The notes under the pieces: model-generated
The model's database searches: none
What the model was told of the DNA's origin: nothing
The model's input: only the letters and a program-made list of their open reading frames with translations
Made by a program: the position numbers and the translations under genes
Assembly: GCA_002400365.1 (NCBI GenBank)
Contig: DHFK01000077.1
Location: 10,313-20,548, forward strand
DNA length: 10,236 nucleotides
Direction of reading: 5' to 3'
Source: Anaerolineales bacterium UBA4826
GTDB taxonomy: Bacteria > Chloroflexota > Anaerolineae > UBA4142
Part shown: one piece after another, positions 1 through 6,646 of the stretch
Layout of the letters: the number at the start of each line of letters is the position of its first letter
Position numbering within the stretch: the first letter of the stretch is position 1

Positions 1-44
1 GCCGCCCCGCCGTTGTCGTGGTGCGTGGGTTCTCTGCCGTTCTC

Positions 45-254
45 TCACGCTCTCGCTGTCGCTTTGTATTGAGCAATTATCTCGCGAATGACTGGCATCA
101 ACTCAACGGGAACTTCAATTACCGTTCGTCCTTTGCTCTTGAAGGCGACTTCATCCTCAGCAGCCGCTTCTTCATCGGTCTGCTTTTCATAGTGGGATAG
201 AACTCGACGCACTCGTTCTTCATCCCAACCTGGTGGAAAATGCTTGTTTGTCAT
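45..254 (-). CDS. Putative antitoxin partner of a BrnT/DUF4258-like toxin
   Basis: This 69-residue soluble protein starts at an ATG that overlaps the stop codon of the preceding gene (ATGA). A strong GGAGG lies 5 nt upstream. The N-terminal part (residues 5-30, HFPPGWDEERVRRVL onward) is charged and helical. An acidic stretch follows at 27-35, then a TVIEVPVELMPVIREII segment (44-60) that could form a strand-helix element like the dimerising or DNA-binding part of a small antitoxin. No signal peptide or membrane segment is visible. The role as antitoxin is inferred from size, tight coupling to the 97-residue gene and the look of the partner; I recognise no named domain with certainty. The gene order is toxin first, antitoxin second, as in brnTA. 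Base composition is visibly less GC-rich than the operon further right, which would suit an acquired module. Confidence 0.7.
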   Translation of the reverse strand: MTNKHFPPGWDEERVRRVLSHYEKQTDEEAAAEDEVAFKSKGRTVIEVPVELMPVIREIIAQYKATARA

Positions 255-544
255 TTTTGCCTCCTGCGTCTACGCCGACGATACGCCGTCAATGCTTTTC
301 CGCGCAATTCGTACGACGTTATCACAAAGACACTGCCTGGCTCTGGATCAGGCACATAGATGACTCGAAGATATCGCCCTGCATCAGTCTGCCCAATGGC
401 TACGCGCGATCCTTCTTCGCCTTGACGATCCTCACTTGGTCTAGCCAATACTTTCTCCACTTCGTCCTCGACAACGTCGTGGTTGTAGATGTGCGGCAAG
501 CCCGTTTCTGGATCAATGTAGTAGCAAATGTTCCAGATAGCCAT
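251..544 (-). CDS. Putative BrnT/DUF4258-like toxin of a small toxin-antitoxin pair
   Basis: This is a 97-residue soluble protein. Its layout resembles BrnT/DUF4258 proteins: an N-terminal strand region, a helix with HDVVEDEVEKVLARP (22-36), then the strand pattern SRVAIGQTDAGRYLRVIYV (46-64) and SVFVITSYEL (71-80). That pattern matches the family's 'R..IG.T..GR.L.V.Y...' core, followed by 'V.VI.A.' and a basic end. The protein finishes with seven consecutive arginines (89-95), which could bind nucleic acid. BrnT proteins are ribonuclease toxins with a RelE-like fold; toxicity here is inference only. The start at 544 is supported by AGGAG 8 nt upstream. The stop overlaps the start of the 69-residue partner, so the two are likely co-translated. 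It could instead be an uncharacterised non-toxic relative. Confidence 0.75.
   Translation of the reverse strand: MAIWNICYYIDPETGLPHIYNHDVVEDEVEKVLARPSEDRQGEEGSRVAIGQTDAGRYLRVIYVPDPEPGSVFVITSYELRGKALTAYRRRRRRRQK
260..264 (-). promoter_or_regulatory. Ribosome binding site of the antitoxin-like gene
   Basis: A perfect GGAGG lies 5 nt before the ATG at 254 and inside the 3' end of the toxin-like gene. It fixes the start of the downstream gene and suggests that the second protein is translated at a high rate of its own, as expected if the antitoxin must exceed the toxin. Confidence 0.8.
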
Positions 545-587
545 GCAAATGGCTCCTGCAAGTTAATGGCGGAGAACCAACGCTTCA

Positions 588-668
588 CGCAACAAGTGTT
601 GCGGGAAACACCCAAACTTACGCTCAATCCGGTTGGATCTCCGCAATCGCAGTTGCGGGAATCCAACC
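588..668. repeat. Pair of REP-like hairpins between sucC and the toxin-like gene
   Basis: Two inverted repeats lie side by side. The first is a perfect 7-bp stem (588-594 with 597-603, CGCAACA/TGTTGCG, 2-nt loop). The second has 16-nt arms (631-646 and 653-668, GGTTGGATCTCCGCAA against TTGCGGGAATCCAACC) with 14 of 16 positions paired and a 6-nt loop. Both right arms share the core TTGCGGGAA, so they look like two copies of one palindromic unit, as in REP/BIME-type intergenic elements. They could also act at the 3' end of the sucC transcript, but no run of T follows on the minus strand, so a classical intrinsic terminator is not shown. The remaining sequence of the 545-715 gap shows no gene. 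Confidence 0.6.
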
Positions 669-696
669 TGGCTTCTCACTAAATGCTCCTGATACC

Positions 697-727
697 GAAC
701 ACTGACGACTGAATACTACTCAATACT
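697..727. repeat. Degenerate heptamer array over the sucC stop codon
   Basis: On the plus strand the units are GAACACT, GACGACT, GAATACT, then ACT and CAATACT. Three units are in register, and a fourth is shifted by 3 nt. The TAG stop of sucC (716-718) and its last codons lie within the array. The array is short and degenerate, so it is the least certain of the period-7 tracts. Confidence 0.5.
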
Positions 728-1855
728 CCGCGCCGCCGCCACCGCCTTCTGCGCGCCTTCTTCGAGCGTTTCCGCCGTGAGCATATTCGCGCTCGCAAGA
801 ATCCGGCGACCCTCTTCCGCGTTTGTGCCGACGATGCGCGCGATCATCGGCACGCGCGTGTGAATCGCTTTCAAGCCATCCACGATACCGCGCGCGACCT
901 CGTCCCCGCGCGTGATGCCGCCAAAGATGTTGAACAACACGGCTTTGACGTTCGGATCGGACAAGATGATTTCGAGCGCGGCTTGGACTTTGTCCGCTTT
1001 TGCGCCGCCGCCGATGTCGAGAAAGTTTGCCGGCTCGCCGCCGTAGAACTTGATGACGTCCATTGTCGCCATTGCCAAACCCGCGCCGTTCACCATGCAG
1101 CCGATGTTGCCGTCGAGTTTGACGTACGACAGTCCCGCCTTGCGCGCCTCTTTTTCCGAAAGACTCTCCTCGTCAATATCGCGCAACTCTTCCAGGTGCG
1201 GATGCCGATACAACGCGTTGTCGTCCAGCACGATCTTGCCATCGGCGGCGATCAGTTTATTCTCGGCGGTGACGACCAACGGATTGATTTCTACCAGCGA
1301 GGCGTCCGTGTCAACGAACGTTCGGTATAGGCCCGTCGCGATCGCCGTAAAATCGCGCACGCGCGCTTTGTCAATGCCGATGGCGAAGGCGAGTTCGCGC
1401 GCTTGGTAGTCGAGTAAACCGAAGGCGGGATCAATCTGCACGCGCACGATTTTTTCCGGCGTCGTCCGCGCGACCTCTTCGATCTCCACCCCGCCGGCGC
1501 TCGAGCCCATCATCGTCGCGCATTTTGCCGCGCGATTCACGACGATGCCGAGGTAAATCTCGCGCGCGATCTGGATCGCCTCGTCCACCAAAACCTTGCG
1601 GACCGGCAAGCCCTTGATCCGCATCGCCAGAATCTGGTCGGCGCGTTTCTCGGCTTCGTCGGGCGTGGCGGCGATCTTGATGCCGCCGGCTTTGCCGCGT
1701 CCGCCGACGAGCACCTGCGATTTGATGACGACTGGTTTGCCCAGTTGCGCCGCGATCTGCCGAGCTTGGTCCGCGTTTTCCGCTACTGACCCTTGGGGAA
1801 TCGGGATGCCATGGCTGGAAAAGATCGTTTTCGATTGATATTCGTGCAGTTTCAC
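716..1855 (-). CDS. sucC: Succinate-CoA ligase (ADP-forming) subunit beta
   Basis: The product is the beta subunit of succinyl-CoA synthetase, the TCA-cycle enzyme that couples succinyl-CoA and succinate interconversion to nucleotide triphosphate formation in the cytoplasm, working with the alpha subunit SucD. At 379 residues it is full length for the family. The N-terminal ATP-grasp domain begins with MKLHEYQSK and has the nucleotide-binding loop QVLVGGRGKAGG (47-58). SSAGGVEIEEVA (118-129) follows. EINPL (189-193) and ADGK (204-207) carry the expected magnesium ligands N191 and D205, corresponding to E. coli N199 and D213. The C-terminal ligase domain contains NGAGLAMATMD (256-266), GGEPANFLDIGGGA (272-285) and NIFGGITRGDE (309-319). 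The start is GTG, supported by AGGGGG 5 nt upstream. The gene has its own promoter and is separated from the membrane operon. sucD is not adjacent in the window, so the alpha subunit must be encoded elsewhere. Confidence 0.97.
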   Translation of the reverse strand: MKLHEYQSKTIFSSHGIPIPQGSVAENADQARQIAAQLGKPVVIKSQVLVGGRGKAGGIKIAATPDEAEKRADQILAMRIKGLPVRKVLVDEAIQIAREIYLGIVVNRAAKCATMMGSSAGGVEIEEVARTTPEKIVRVQIDPAFGLLDYQARELAFAIGIDKARVRDFTAIATGLYRTFVDTDASLVEINPLVVTAENKLIAADGKIVLDDNALYRHPHLEELRDIDEESLSEKEARKAGLSYVKLDGNIGCMVNGAGLAMATMDVIKFYGGEPANFLDIGGGAKADKVQAALEIILSDPNVKAVLFNIFGGITRGDEVARGIVDGLKAIHTRVPMIARIVGTNAEEGRRILASANMLTAETLEEGAQKAVAAARSIE

Positions 1856-1860
1856 GTCTG

Positions 1861-1866
1861 CCCCCT
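1861..1866 (-). promoter_or_regulatory. Ribosome binding site of sucC
   Basis: AGGGGG is placed 5 nt upstream of the GTG at 1855. It supports this non-ATG start, which also gives the family's conserved N-terminus (KLHEYQ). Confidence 0.75.
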
Positions 1867-1869
1867 ATG

Positions 1870-1904
1870 CCAATTGCAGATTGTAGATTTCAGATTGCTG
1901 ATTG
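1870..1904. repeat. Heptamer array in the sucC leader
   Basis: Five units of period 7 on the plus strand are CCAATTG, CAGATTG, TAGATTT, CAGATTG and CTGATTG. The array fills most of the stretch between the predicted -10 box and the ribosome binding site of sucC, so it would be transcribed as the 5' untranslated leader. Confidence 0.7.
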
Positions 1905-1905
1905 C

Positions 1906-1934
1906 ATTATATTCGCGTACCTAGAAAAATTCAA
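1906..1934 (-). promoter_or_regulatory. Sigma70-type promoter of sucC
   Basis: On the minus strand a -35 box TTGAAT (1934-1929) is followed by exactly 17 nt and a perfect -10 box TATAAT (1911-1906). Transcription would start near 1899, about 45 nt before the GTG of sucC. The AT-rich boxes stand out in otherwise GC-rich DNA. This makes sucC a separate transcription unit from the membrane-protein operon upstream. Confidence 0.78.
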
Positions 1935-1945
1935 GGGGAATGAAT

Positions 1946-2008
1946 GTGACGTGTGCCGGGTGATAGGCGACGCGGACACGTCTCTCGCCACTCGTCACAC
2001 GTCACTTG
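1946..2008. repeat. Nine-unit heptamer array over the flippase-gene stop
   Basis: In one unbroken 7-nt register the plus strand reads GTGACGT, GTGCCGG, GTGATAG, GCGACGC, GGACACG, TCTCTCG, CCACTCG, TCACACG, TCACTTG. The outer ends form a perfect 10-bp inverted repeat (GTGACGTGTG 1946-1955 with CACACGTCAC 1996-2005), so the array can fold into a long imperfect hairpin. The TGA stop of the flippase-like gene (1997-1995) and its last codons are repeat sequence. Together with 1856-1934 this covers the gap between the two genes. Confidence 0.65.
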
Positions 2009-3050
2009 CGACAGCCAATGACATGCCGGCGCGCCAGACGAAGAGCAAGCCGAGCCCGGTGATCAACAGATACTGGACCGCGTGCGATCCCAGCGCGACG
2101 CTGGCGGCAAGCGTCTCGTTCACGCCGAACGCGGCGAGCGCGAAAATCGCGGCGGCTTCGAAAGGTCCCACGCCGCCCGGCGCGGCGGGAATCATGATGC
2201 CGAGGTTGATCAGCACCATCGTGAACGCCGCGGCGATCGCGTGGCTGACCGCGCTCGGCAGCGCGCCGAACGCGCTCAGCATCAGAAAGTACGACGCGCC
2301 TTCCGCCGCCCACACGCCAAGCGACAAGAGCGCGATCGCCGCGACATCGCGCGCTGATTTCAGCGAATGTAATCCGACGACGAACGAGCCGAGCATCCGC
2401 TCGAGCCGCGCGGCGAGCGCGTGCGGAAGCACGCGCGTCACGCGTTGGAAGAGCGAGAGCGCAAGTTGCTCGCGCAACAGGAGGAACAACAAACCCGCCA
2501 GCGCGACGCCGAACAAGACGGTCGCGAGCGCGGCAAGCGTTTCCGCAATGGGAGGCAAATCGAGGTGGAGCAGCGCGGACGCGGCGAGCGCGAGGAGCAG
2601 GAACGCGATGAGCGCGATGCCATCGGCGACGCGCTCGACGATGACGGTCGCCATGCCCAGCGTCTTGGACAGATGTTCGCGCTTGCCCAGCCAATACGCG
2701 CGCGCGAATTCACCCGGGCGACCCGGCAGCAGGTTGTTGAGCGCGAAACCGATGACAAGGACGGGGAACAAGCGCGTGATCGGAATTCGTTTGGTCGGCG
2801 TGAGCAAGCACTGCCAACGCGCGGTGCGCAAGACATAGCCGCTCAATGTGCAGCACGCGGCGAGCGCGACCAGCCGATAATCGGCAGACGCGAGCGCGCG
2901 GCCAAGTTTCCCGAAATCCACGCGAGACAGCGCGAGCGCGAGGAAAAGCGCGGTGACGGCGAGACTGAGGAGGAAGGTGAGGACGCGGCGTGAATTCAAG
3001 TGCGTGTGACGTGTGACGTGTGGCGAGTGACGAGAAACGCCACTCGTCAC
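1995..3050 (-). CDS. Flippase-like membrane protein (AglD/UPF0104, lysylphosphatidylglycerol synthase TM family)
   Basis: This 351-residue inner-membrane protein has about eight hydrophobic segments. Hallmarks of the UPF0104/LPG_synthase_TM family are visible: RTARWQCLL (75-83), GFALNNLLPGRPGEFARAYW (101-120), SKTLGMATVIVERVADG (128-144) and PAAPGGVGPFEAAAIFAL (288-305). Members include archaeal AglD and proteins proposed to move or process lipid-linked sugars; the soluble MprF-type synthase domain is absent, so amino-acid transfer to lipid is unlikely. The annotated GTG start overlaps the TGA of the preceding gene (GTGA), suggesting coupled translation, but no Shine-Dalgarno is visible. The first 20 residues are encoded by a heptamer array. 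A TTG at 2999-2997, just before the first membrane helix, is an alternative start. The last residues and the stop also fall in repeat sequence. It is last in the four-gene membrane operon. Confidence 0.88.
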   Translation of the reverse strand: MTSGVSRHSPHVTRHTHLNSRRVLTFLLSLAVTALFLALALSRVDFGKLGRALASADYRLVALAACCTLSGYVLRTARWQCLLTPTKRIPITRLFPVLVIGFALNNLLPGRPGEFARAYWLGKREHLSKTLGMATVIVERVADGIALIAFLLLALAASALLHLDLPPIAETLAALATVLFGVALAGLLFLLLREQLALSLFQRVTRVLPHALAARLERMLGSFVVGLHSLKSARDVAAIALLSLGVWAAEGASYFLMLSAFGALPSAVSHAIAAAFTMVLINLGIMIPAAPGGVGPFEAAAIFALAAFGVNETLAASVALGSHAVQYLLITGLGLLFVWRAGMSLAVASDV

Positions 3051-3052
3051 GG
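3004..3052. repeat. Seven-unit heptamer array at the Agl23-NHL/flippase junction
   Basis: On the plus strand the register runs GTGTGAC, GTGTGAC, GTGTGGC, GAGTGAC, GAGAAAC, GCCACTC, GTCACGG. It covers the stop of the 1185-residue gene and the GTG start plus about the first 15 codons of the flippase-like gene. The segments 3013-3024 and 3039-3050 pair as an 11/12 inverted repeat with a 14-nt loop, so the start codon could be inside an mRNA hairpin. Confidence 0.72.
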
Positions 3053-6000
3053 TTTCACAAACACGAGGACGCGATTGTTTCCAGAATCCGCCACGTACAA
3101 ATTCCCCTGCGCGTCGAACGCGAGACCGGTCGGCAAGTTGAACGACGACAGATCGCTCCCGCGCACGCCAAAGACCGCGAGCACCTTGCCATCGTTCGAG
3201 AACTTGATCACGCGCGAGCCTTCGGGATCGGTGGCGAAGACATTTCCGTCCGGGTCAATCGCGAGGTACGGCTTGTTCACAACCGATTGGCTGTCCCACG
3301 CCTGCACGGGCCATTGCATCAAGAAGGTAAAGTTCGCATCGAATTTTTGGATCCGCAGATTCCACGTGTCGGCGAGAAAGACGTTGCCTTGCTTGTCCAG
3401 CGCGATGCCGACTTGTTCCAGGAACTGCCCGGGATTTCCGCCGACGCCGCCGTACTGCGCGAGCGGTTCGCCGTTCGCGCTGAACTTGAGCACGCGCTTG
3501 TTGCCGGTGTCGGTGACGTACAGATTGTTCTGCGCGTCGATCGCGATCGCGCGCGGACCGTAAAATTGCAGCGGATTGCCCAACGCGACGCCGCGCGTAT
3601 CGCCATTCGTGCCCCACATCGTCGAGAACTTGCCCCGCGCGTCGAATTTCTGGATGCGATGGTTCCACGTGTCGGCGACGTACACGTTGCCGGCTGGGTC
3701 CACGGCGATCCCCCACGGTTCGTTGAACGTGCCCTGGGGCCCGAGCGTGTTCGGCGGACTCTTGACGCCAAATGCCAACAGGAACTTGCCGGTGGGGTCG
3801 AGTTTCTGCACGCGTCCGTTGTCCGAGTCCGCGACGTAGAGATTGCCTTGCGCGTCAAGCGCCACGTTCTTCGGATTCTGGAATTGCCCGTTGCCATTCC
3901 CCGGCGTCCCGATCGCACGCGCCGCGGTCAAGCGCACGAATTTCTTGTCGTACTCATCTTCGACGGTCGGCTGCGCCGGCAGTTCGCCCGCGTAATTCCA
4001 CAACAGCGCGGCGACATCCTTGCGGACGTAAAACGAAAAGTTGTGGACGAAGGGCCATTGGCTCGCGCTTTCTTTGTACTGATGGTAGAACCATGCGGTA
4101 AAGAGATCAGCGCGCACTTGGGAATTTAGAATATAGTCCGTGAGCACGACGGGCACGCGAACGATGGACGGCTCTTCGTTAGGACGCTGCGCCAGCGACG
4201 CGGTGCGCGCCTCATTCGAGTCCGCGCCGACGCCGGTGACTTGTCCGCCCACCATGGCAATCCAGCGTCCAGCGTAAGGGGCGACGTCAATCCCCTGCGG
4301 CATCGCGCCGCGATCCAGCCCCAATTCTTTGTACCCTTCGAGGGGCCACCAAATCAACTTGTACTGTCGCTTGGTGTACTTGTTGCCGAGAAATGGCTTG
4401 ACCGCGTCCTCGTTCTTCGATCCCACAATGACGACGGGCGCGTCGAACGGCGCGCCGGGACTGGCGCCGTAGAATTGTGCGTTGCGATAGTTGCGGAGAT
4501 ACCAGACAAAGGGCCACGACGAATCGTCGTCGTACGCGACCTTGATCATGCCGTTGTCGCACGGAACGGTCTGCGTCTTGCCGGAGGCGGTCTGCGCGCA
4601 CAAGCGCCGCGACAACTCTTCGATCTCGCGCATCGCGATCGGCTCGTCGTGCGAGCCCTGCGCGTAGATAATCGTTTCGACCGCGGTATCGGGATTGATA
4701 TAGACCGCTAGCCACGCAAAGCGAAGCGTGAGCGCGGCAAGCACAAAGATGCCGGTCACCGCCGCGAGGCGCGCGAGTTCGTTCGCGTTAAAGCGTCGTC
4801 CGATGAAATAGAGCGCCGGCGCGACGACGATCAGGAGGAGCGCGAGCGCGACCAGAAAGCCATTCGTCGCGCTGTACTGTTCGAGCGTCGTGCCCTGGAA
4901 TGGTCGCGCGCCAAACAAGAGCATCACGATCAACACGAGCGCGAGCGGGATCAACAGCGCGAGCCAGACCGCGCCGCGCGCGCGCAGCGCGCGCCAGTCG
5001 GCGTTCAACAGTTTCTCGATCGCCCAGCCGGAAACGAACGCCAACGGAATCGTCAGGTGCATCGTGAGCCACGGCATTTTTTCGCCCGCCCACGAAAAGA
5101 TGATCAAGACGCCGATGGCCCAGGTAAAGAGGAACGTCGTAAAGGCGCTGGCGGAATCGTCAGGATCGTACGTTACGAAAAAGATGAGCAAGGGCAAGAT
5201 GGCGCCAGAGACGATCGTCAGTTGATCCCAGATACCCGGCGGCGGATTGCCCAACGCGTTCAGCGCGGGTCGAACGCCGGCGTAATACAGAATGATCCAC
5301 AACATCCACGCGAGCAGGCCGAGGAGACGCGCGGGACGATAGCGCAGCCAGTACCACAGGATTCCCGCGAGTCCGAGGAGGTACGGTAGGAATTCGTACA
5401 TCGGCAGCAGGACGAGCAGGTAGTAGTACGCGGGCTGACCGCCGCGCGCGACTTCTTGCTGCGTCAACCAATAGCCAAGCGAACCAAGCAGTCCGGTGAA
5501 GAATCCGCCGCCGTTCGTAAAAACGCTGGTGAAGGAGACGACGAAGATAGGCCAAAAGAGAATCGCGCCGGTCGTCCAGACGCGCGCGTTCCACCAGATG
5601 CCGAGCAGCGCGGACAGCAGGATCATTGCGCCGGTCAAGCCGACGACGCGCAGCACCATGTCGAATTGTGATTGCGCGATCGCGGTGAGCGCGTTGACGT
5701 CGGTGAACGCGCTGATCGAAAAGAAATCCACTTTGAACGCGCGCTGCCAGACGATGTTCAGCGCGTAAAAGACGGCGGGCGTGAGGAGGGGCAGCGAGAA
5801 CGTGCCAAGGATCATCGCCAGATTGAAACTGGGAATCGCGCGCCACGCCGCGTCCGTTTTCCGTCCGAACACCGCGCGCAGCGCATGGAAGGCGACAAAG
5901 ATCCCGAAAAAAGGAATGCCGAGGATCGACGCGAAAAGGCCGAGCGGGAGGTTGCCCCAGCCCACGCGCGGGCGCAAGTACTCGAAAGCAAAGTGGGAGG

Positions 6001-6604
6001 TGAGAAAGACGGCAAAGAGCGCGATGAAGATGAAGGTCGTCTCCATCGCGGTGTACGACAGCGCCAGCAAGGCGGCGGACGCGATCAGCCAGGTTTCCCT
6101 GCGTTCGTCAAAATACTTCCAGATGGCGAGCGCAATCAACACGGTGAATAGTTCGACGTAGATGTCGTGCCGGTTGAAACGCGAATAGTACAGCACCGCC
6201 GGCGAGATCAAAAGCATCGCCGCGGTCGCGAGCGCGCCTTTGCGACCCAGCCACCTGCGGAAAAAGTACGGCAGCGCGACCAGGACGACGCCGAATAGCG
6301 CGTTAGGCAGGCGCGCGGTCACGTCGTTGTCGCCGAAGAGAAAGAACGACGCGGCGGTGGCAAGGTAGAGGAACGGTCCGTGATAAGTCGGGTTGTGCTG
6401 ATAGCCGCGTCCCGTGTACAGATTCCACGCCCAATCGGTGTGGATCGCCTCGTCGTGATTCCAGCCGCGGTAGGACAAATCCCACAGGCGCGTGACTAGA
6501 GCCGCCAGGATCAACGCGATGAGCAGGACGCGCTCCCAATCGAGTTTGAATACCGCGAGCAGCGGCGTGTCGAGGAAAGATTTTTGTTCGGAAGAAGATT
6601 CCAT
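3047..6604 (-). CDS. Agl23-type (TIGR03663) GT-C membrane protein fused to an NHL beta-propeller
   Basis: This is a 1185-residue protein. The N-terminal two thirds match the TIGR03663 family (flippase activity-associated Agl23, GT-C/GT39-like fold). WNHDEAIHTDW (48-58) carries the conserved acidic pair in the first outer loop. SRFNRHDIYVEL (141-152) supplies the second acidic motif. AGEKMPWLTMH (506-516) is a family signature. About a dozen or more membrane helices span 24-632. A soluble region (640-890), probably outside the cytoplasm, contains WYLRNYRNAQFYG (701-713). Residues 897-1185 hold six NHL repeats, each with a core such as NVYVADTWNHRIQKFD; cores begin at 921, 973, 1027, 1074, 1121 and 1168, enough for a complete six-bladed propeller. 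The likely role is transfer or handling of lipid-linked sugars, with the propeller binding a partner or glycan (inference). The ATG has a modest AGG 6 nt upstream. Translation of the next gene is probably coupled. Confidence 0.92.
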   Translation of the reverse strand: MESSSEQKSFLDTPLLAVFKLDWERVLLIALILAALVTRLWDLSYRGWNHDEAIHTDWAWNLYTGRGYQHNPTYHGPFLYLATAASFFLFGDNDVTARLPNALFGVVLVALPYFFRRWLGRKGALATAAMLLISPAVLYYSRFNRHDIYVELFTVLIALAIWKYFDERRETWLIASAALLALSYTAMETTFIFIALFAVFLTSHFAFEYLRPRVGWGNLPLGLFASILGIPFFGIFVAFHALRAVFGRKTDAAWRAIPSFNLAMILGTFSLPLLTPAVFYALNIVWQRAFKVDFFSISAFTDVNALTAIAQSQFDMVLRVVGLTGAMILLSALLGIWWNARVWTTGAILFWPIFVVSFTSVFTNGGGFFTGLLGSLGYWLTQQEVARGGQPAYYYLLVLLPMYEFLPYLLGLAGILWYWLRYRPARLLGLLAWMLWIILYYAGVRPALNALGNPPPGIWDQLTIVSGAILPLLIFFVTYDPDDSASAFTTFLFTWAIGVLIIFSWAGEKMPWLTMHLTIPLAFVSGWAIEKLLNADWRALRARGAVWLALLIPLALVLIVMLLFGARPFQGTTLEQYSATNGFLVALALLLIVVAPALYFIGRRFNANELARLAAVTGIFVLAALTLRFAWLAVYINPDTAVETIIYAQGSHDEPIAMREIEELSRRLCAQTASGKTQTVPCDNGMIKVAYDDDSSWPFVWYLRNYRNAQFYGASPGAPFDAPVVIVGSKNEDAVKPFLGNKYTKRQYKLIWWPLEGYKELGLDRGAMPQGIDVAPYAGRWIAMVGGQVTGVGADSNEARTASLAQRPNEEPSIVRVPVVLTDYILNSQVRADLFTAWFYHQYKESASQWPFVHNFSFYVRKDVAALLWNYAGELPAQPTVEDEYDKKFVRLTAARAIGTPGNGNGQFQNPKNVALDAQGNLYVADSDNGRVQKLDPTGKFLLAFGVKSPPNTLGPQGTFNEPWGIAVDPAGNVYVADTWNHRIQKFDARGKFSTMWGTNGDTRGVALGNPLQFYGPRAIAIDAQNNLYVTDTGNKRVLKFSANGEPLAQYGGVGGNPGQFLEQVGIALDKQGNVFLADTWNLRIQKFDANFTFLMQWPVQAWDSQSVVNKPYLAIDPDGNVFATDPEGSRVIKFSNDGKVLAVFGVRGSDLSSFNLPTGLAFDAQGNLYVADSGNNRVLVFVKP

Positions 6605-6619
6605 GGTTTACCTGTGACG

Positions 6620-6644
6620 CGTAAAGCGTAAATTGCGCTTTACG
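6620..6644. other. Perfect hairpin in the 42-nt gap between the two Agl23-like genes
   Basis: CGTAAAGCG (6620-6628) and CGCTTTACG (6636-6644) form a perfect 9-bp stem with a 7-nt loop. Its left side also reads as two heptamers (CGTAAAG, CGTAAAT). No T-run follows in the direction of the genes, so it is more likely an mRNA processing or stability structure, or another repeat, than a terminator. It lies just after the TAA of the upstream gene and just before the ribosome binding site of the next. Confidence 0.6.
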
Positions 6645-6646
6645 TT

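Noticed and set aside
1867..2838. 323-residue open frame on the plus strand
   Set aside because: It runs antisense through the conserved flippase-like gene and through repeat DNA, and its composition (S, A, R, T rich) is that of a shadow frame.
3020..4129. 369-residue open frame on the plus strand opposite the NHL region
   Set aside because: It is antisense to well-supported NHL repeats, lacks recognisable motifs, and its regularity follows from the repeats on the other strand in GC-rich DNA.
4972..4994. Dense CGCG/GCGC runs as a special site
   Set aside because: Such runs are common throughout the coding regions of this window and follow from GC-rich Ala/Arg codon use.
6620..6644. Intrinsic terminator between the two Agl23-like genes
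   Set aside because: The stem is perfect, but on the gene strand no T-run follows; the T-rich side faces the plus strand, where no gene ends.
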